Shown: positions 34,153 to 35,045 of the stretch, one piece after another | Numbering within the stretch: position 1 is the first letter of the stretch | How the letters are laid out: each line of letters begins with the position of its first letter | Assembly (NCBI GenBank): GCA_019422485.1 | Contig: JAHZDG010000021.1 | Coordinates: 1 to 35,045 of the forward strand | DNA: 35,045 bases | Source of the DNA: Alistipes sp. | GTDB lineage: Bacteria > Bacteroidota > Bacteroidia > Bacteroidales > Rikenellaceae | Direction of reading: 5' to 3' | Notes under the pieces: model-generated | What the model saw: the letters and a program-made list of their open reading frames with translations, nothing else | Told to the model about the DNA's origin: nothing | The model's database searches: none | Made by a program: the position numbers and the translations under genes

Positions 34153-34516
34153 GTTCCTTATTGCTTATGACGATCCTGACAGTCACCAAATACAAACCTA
34201 AACTCTTTTTATCTGCCGGAACGATTCCGAAAACCCGATGCCTCACGGCGTCTGCGGGGCTTCTCCTCTTTTTTTACGGACCGAAGGTTCTGTACGCCGA
34301 TCGGTTCGATAGGGGGTAGAACGAAGGTGTGAAGAAAACCGTTCGTCCATCCGATTGATTTTCAGTTGGAAGAATTCGCAGACCTCAAATGACATCCCCA
34401 CCGTTTGTGGCAGACGGATGTTTGCAGAAGCTGTCGCACGAGGGAAAAAGATCGGCACGTTGCCGGACAGTTTCTTACTAACCCATATCACCGTAGGTCG
34501 TAGAATTCATACGCAG
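34153..34516 (-). other. Untranslated or decayed region downstream of the riboswitch
   Basis: About 360 bases between riboswitch and terminator. Besides the small frames it holds a short hairpin CGGC-aacgt-GCCG followed by ATCTTTTT (about 34445-34465), which could be an attenuator. It also holds GCC-GTGA-GGC with a GNRA-type loop (near 34238-34247) and CGGAA-TCG-TTCCG (near 34217-34229). No recognised RNA family was identified. Confidence 0.4.
34243..34491 (-). CDS. Small open frame downstream of the B12 riboswitch (doubtful)
   Basis: This 82-codon frame starts with GTG at 34491. It reads MIWVSKKLSGNVPIFFPRA... with a middle section VGMSFEVCEFFQLKINRMDERF and a basic tail ending KKRGEAPQTP. 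I do not recognise it; it has no signal peptide, no clear membrane segment and is not BtuB, a Cbi/Cob enzyme or a transporter. A 10-codon frame (ATG at 34510, MNSTTYGDMG, stop at 34478-34480) overlaps its start in another frame. Removing one G from GGG at 34482-34484 would join them into an 88-residue product. It may be a real small protein, a broken gene remnant or chance. Confidence 0.25.
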   Translation of the reverse strand: MIWVSKKLSGNVPIFFPRATASANIRLPQTVGMSFEVCEFFQLKINRMDERFSSHLRSTPYRTDRRTEPSVRKKRGEAPQTP

Positions 34517-34727
34517 ATGGCAGGTCTTCTGACTTGTTCCACTTTTGAAGTCTTCCCGTCCGCAGGGCGGACAGTGACGTTCATGGACCGGGGAGGTCGG
34601 ATGGCTCAAAAGCGAGGATCTTCACCGGAGGGAAGATCGGAACTCACAGCAGCGGGAACTGTTGCCGATTTGCACGGCATTCCCTTTTACATTCCTTTCC
34701 CGGAGCGAGCCGGTTCGGGAAACCATT
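34517..34727 (-). promoter_or_regulatory. Cobalamin (B12) riboswitch
   Basis: Read on the minus strand, the conserved core is clear: GGGAATGCCGTGCAAATCGG then CAACAGTTCCCGCTGCTGTGA (the B12-box region; consensus GGGAA..GGTGAAAATCC..ACTG.CCCGCAACTGT). Next come a CACTGTCCGCC..GGACGGGAAG arm and the 3' signature CAAGTCAGAAGACCTGCC. Paired GGTTTCCC / GGGAAAGGAA elements precede the core. Such elements bind adenosyl- or related cobalamins and repress B12 transport or synthesis genes. Here no such gene follows. The 5' end is set by the promoter, the 3' end is approximate. Confidence 0.93.
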
Positions 34728-34733
34728 GCAGGA

Positions 34734-34765
34734 CAAAGATTGGATTATTTTTCGAGAAATGCAAG
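34734..34765 (-). promoter_or_regulatory. Promoter of the B12 riboswitch transcript
   Basis: On the minus strand CTTG (34762-34765), a 20-base spacer and AATCTTTG (34734-34741, one mismatch from TAnnTTTG) place the transcript start near 34727, at the 5' edge of the riboswitch. Confidence 0.65.
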
Positions 34766-34800
34766 TCCTCCGGTGATTTTTATGGACCGGTGGATGCACC

Positions 34801-34828
34801 GAAAAAGGGATACCGTTGGAGGTATCCC
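34801..34828 (-). terminator. Intrinsic terminator after tpx
   Basis: GGGATACC (34807-34814) pairs with GGTATCCC (34821-34828) around six bases; on the minus strand TTTTTC follows. It lies 25 bases after the tpx stop and isolates the riboswitch unit. Confidence 0.87.
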
Positions 34829-34853
34829 TTGGTGTTGGATTCGGGGAAGCGGC

Positions 34854-35045
34854 TTATAACAGTGATTTGACCACTTTGAGAGCGGCTTCGTAGTCGGGTT
34901 CCTGGGTGACTTCCGATACATATTCGATGTGGCGGATGATTCCCTGGGGATCGACCACCACGACGCCGCGTCCCAACAGGCGAAGTTCGCGGATGACGAA
35001 TCCGTATTTCATGCCGAAGTCCAGGTCGCGGTAGTCCGAATAGAC
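34854..35045 (-). CDS. tpx: Thiol peroxidase, C-terminal part
   Basis: These are the last 63 codons of a gene entering from the right edge. The translation runs YSDYRDLDFGMKYGFVIREL, then RLLGRGVVVVDPQGIIRHIE and YVSEVTQEPDYEAAL, ending KVVKSLL. This matches the C-terminus of Tpx peroxiredoxins (FG..YGV.I.EL.LL.R.V.V.D..G.I...EYV.E.T..PDY..AL). Tpx reduces hydroperoxides with thioredoxin. The peroxidatic and resolving cysteines lie outside the window, so activity cannot be judged. A terminator follows. Confidence 0.9.
   Translation of the reverse strand, partial: VYSDYRDLDFGMKYGFVIRELRLLGRGVVVVDPQGIIRHIEYVSEVTQEPDYEAALKVVKSLL

Noticed and set aside
34193..34200. TAGGTTTG on the minus strand as a promoter for a roughly 60-base RNA ending at 34126
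   Set aside because: The -7 box matches but there is no -33 element and no recognisable RNA; kept only as a possibility within the orphan unit.
34355..34870. A 171-codon plus-strand open frame
   Set aside because: It runs antisense through the cobalamin riboswitch and the terminator of tpx; such frames are a common false call over B12 riboswitches.

Overview
This window comes from a Bacteroidota chromosome, most likely order Bacteroidales; a Rikenellaceae/Alistipes-like genus is only a guess. The evidence is a SusC/SusD outer-membrane pair, a Porin_10-type putative porin, a BT_3928-type membrane protein, leaders without clear Shine-Dalgarno sequences, and many copies of the Bacteroidota promoter (-7 TAnnTTTG with TTTG/TTG about 19-21 bases upstream). 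Base composition is roughly balanced. Most genes are housekeeping or core. I saw no tRNA, rRNA, insertion sequence, prophage or CRISPR array.

Layout. 1-3438 (minus): the start of a SusD-like lipoprotein and the complete SusC-like receptor upstream of it, with its promoter. 3439-3971: AT-rich and gene-poor. 3972-5057 (minus): secreted PHP-type phosphodiesterase. 5224-7785 (minus): manC-murF unit with promoter and terminator. 7846-12358 (plus): pssA, a putative porin and an MltF-like lytic transglycosylase lipoprotein, ending in a strong terminator. 12448-16513 (minus): pyruvate phosphate dikinase and an exported endonuclease/exonuclease/phosphatase-family protein. 16548-21798 (plus): GT87-like membrane glycosyltransferase, gyrA and a highly expressed TPR protein. 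21993-27492 (plus): suf operon sufB - iron-sulfur flavoprotein - sufC - sufD - sufS. 27604-29716 (plus): thymidylate kinase and a MauE/DoxX-like membrane protein with a thioredoxin-like tail. 29753-34088 (minus): orphan hypothetical gene, GNAT-like protein and GH78-like rhamnosidase lipoprotein. 34126-34765 (minus): a cobalamin riboswitch with its own promoter. 34801-35045 (minus): terminator and C-terminus of thiol peroxidase Tpx.

How the genes work together. The suf genes form one Fe-S assembly operon. Unusually, a flavoprotein with the compact CX2CX2CX5C motif sits between sufB and sufC and overlaps the sufC start. manC and murF supply a sugar nucleotide and a peptidoglycan precursor, pssA makes phospholipid, and the porin and MltF serve the envelope. 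SusC/SusD and the distant GH78 enzyme point to glycan use.

Most unusual region: 34126-34765. A textbook B12 riboswitch with its own promoter lies downstream of a terminated tpx, and another terminator follows within about 370 bases. Between riboswitch and terminator there is no recognisable B12 transport or biosynthesis gene. There is only a 10-codon ORF that overlaps an 82-codon ORF in another frame; removing one G would fuse them. This could be a riboswitch-controlled small RNA or small protein, or the remains of a lost B12 gene.
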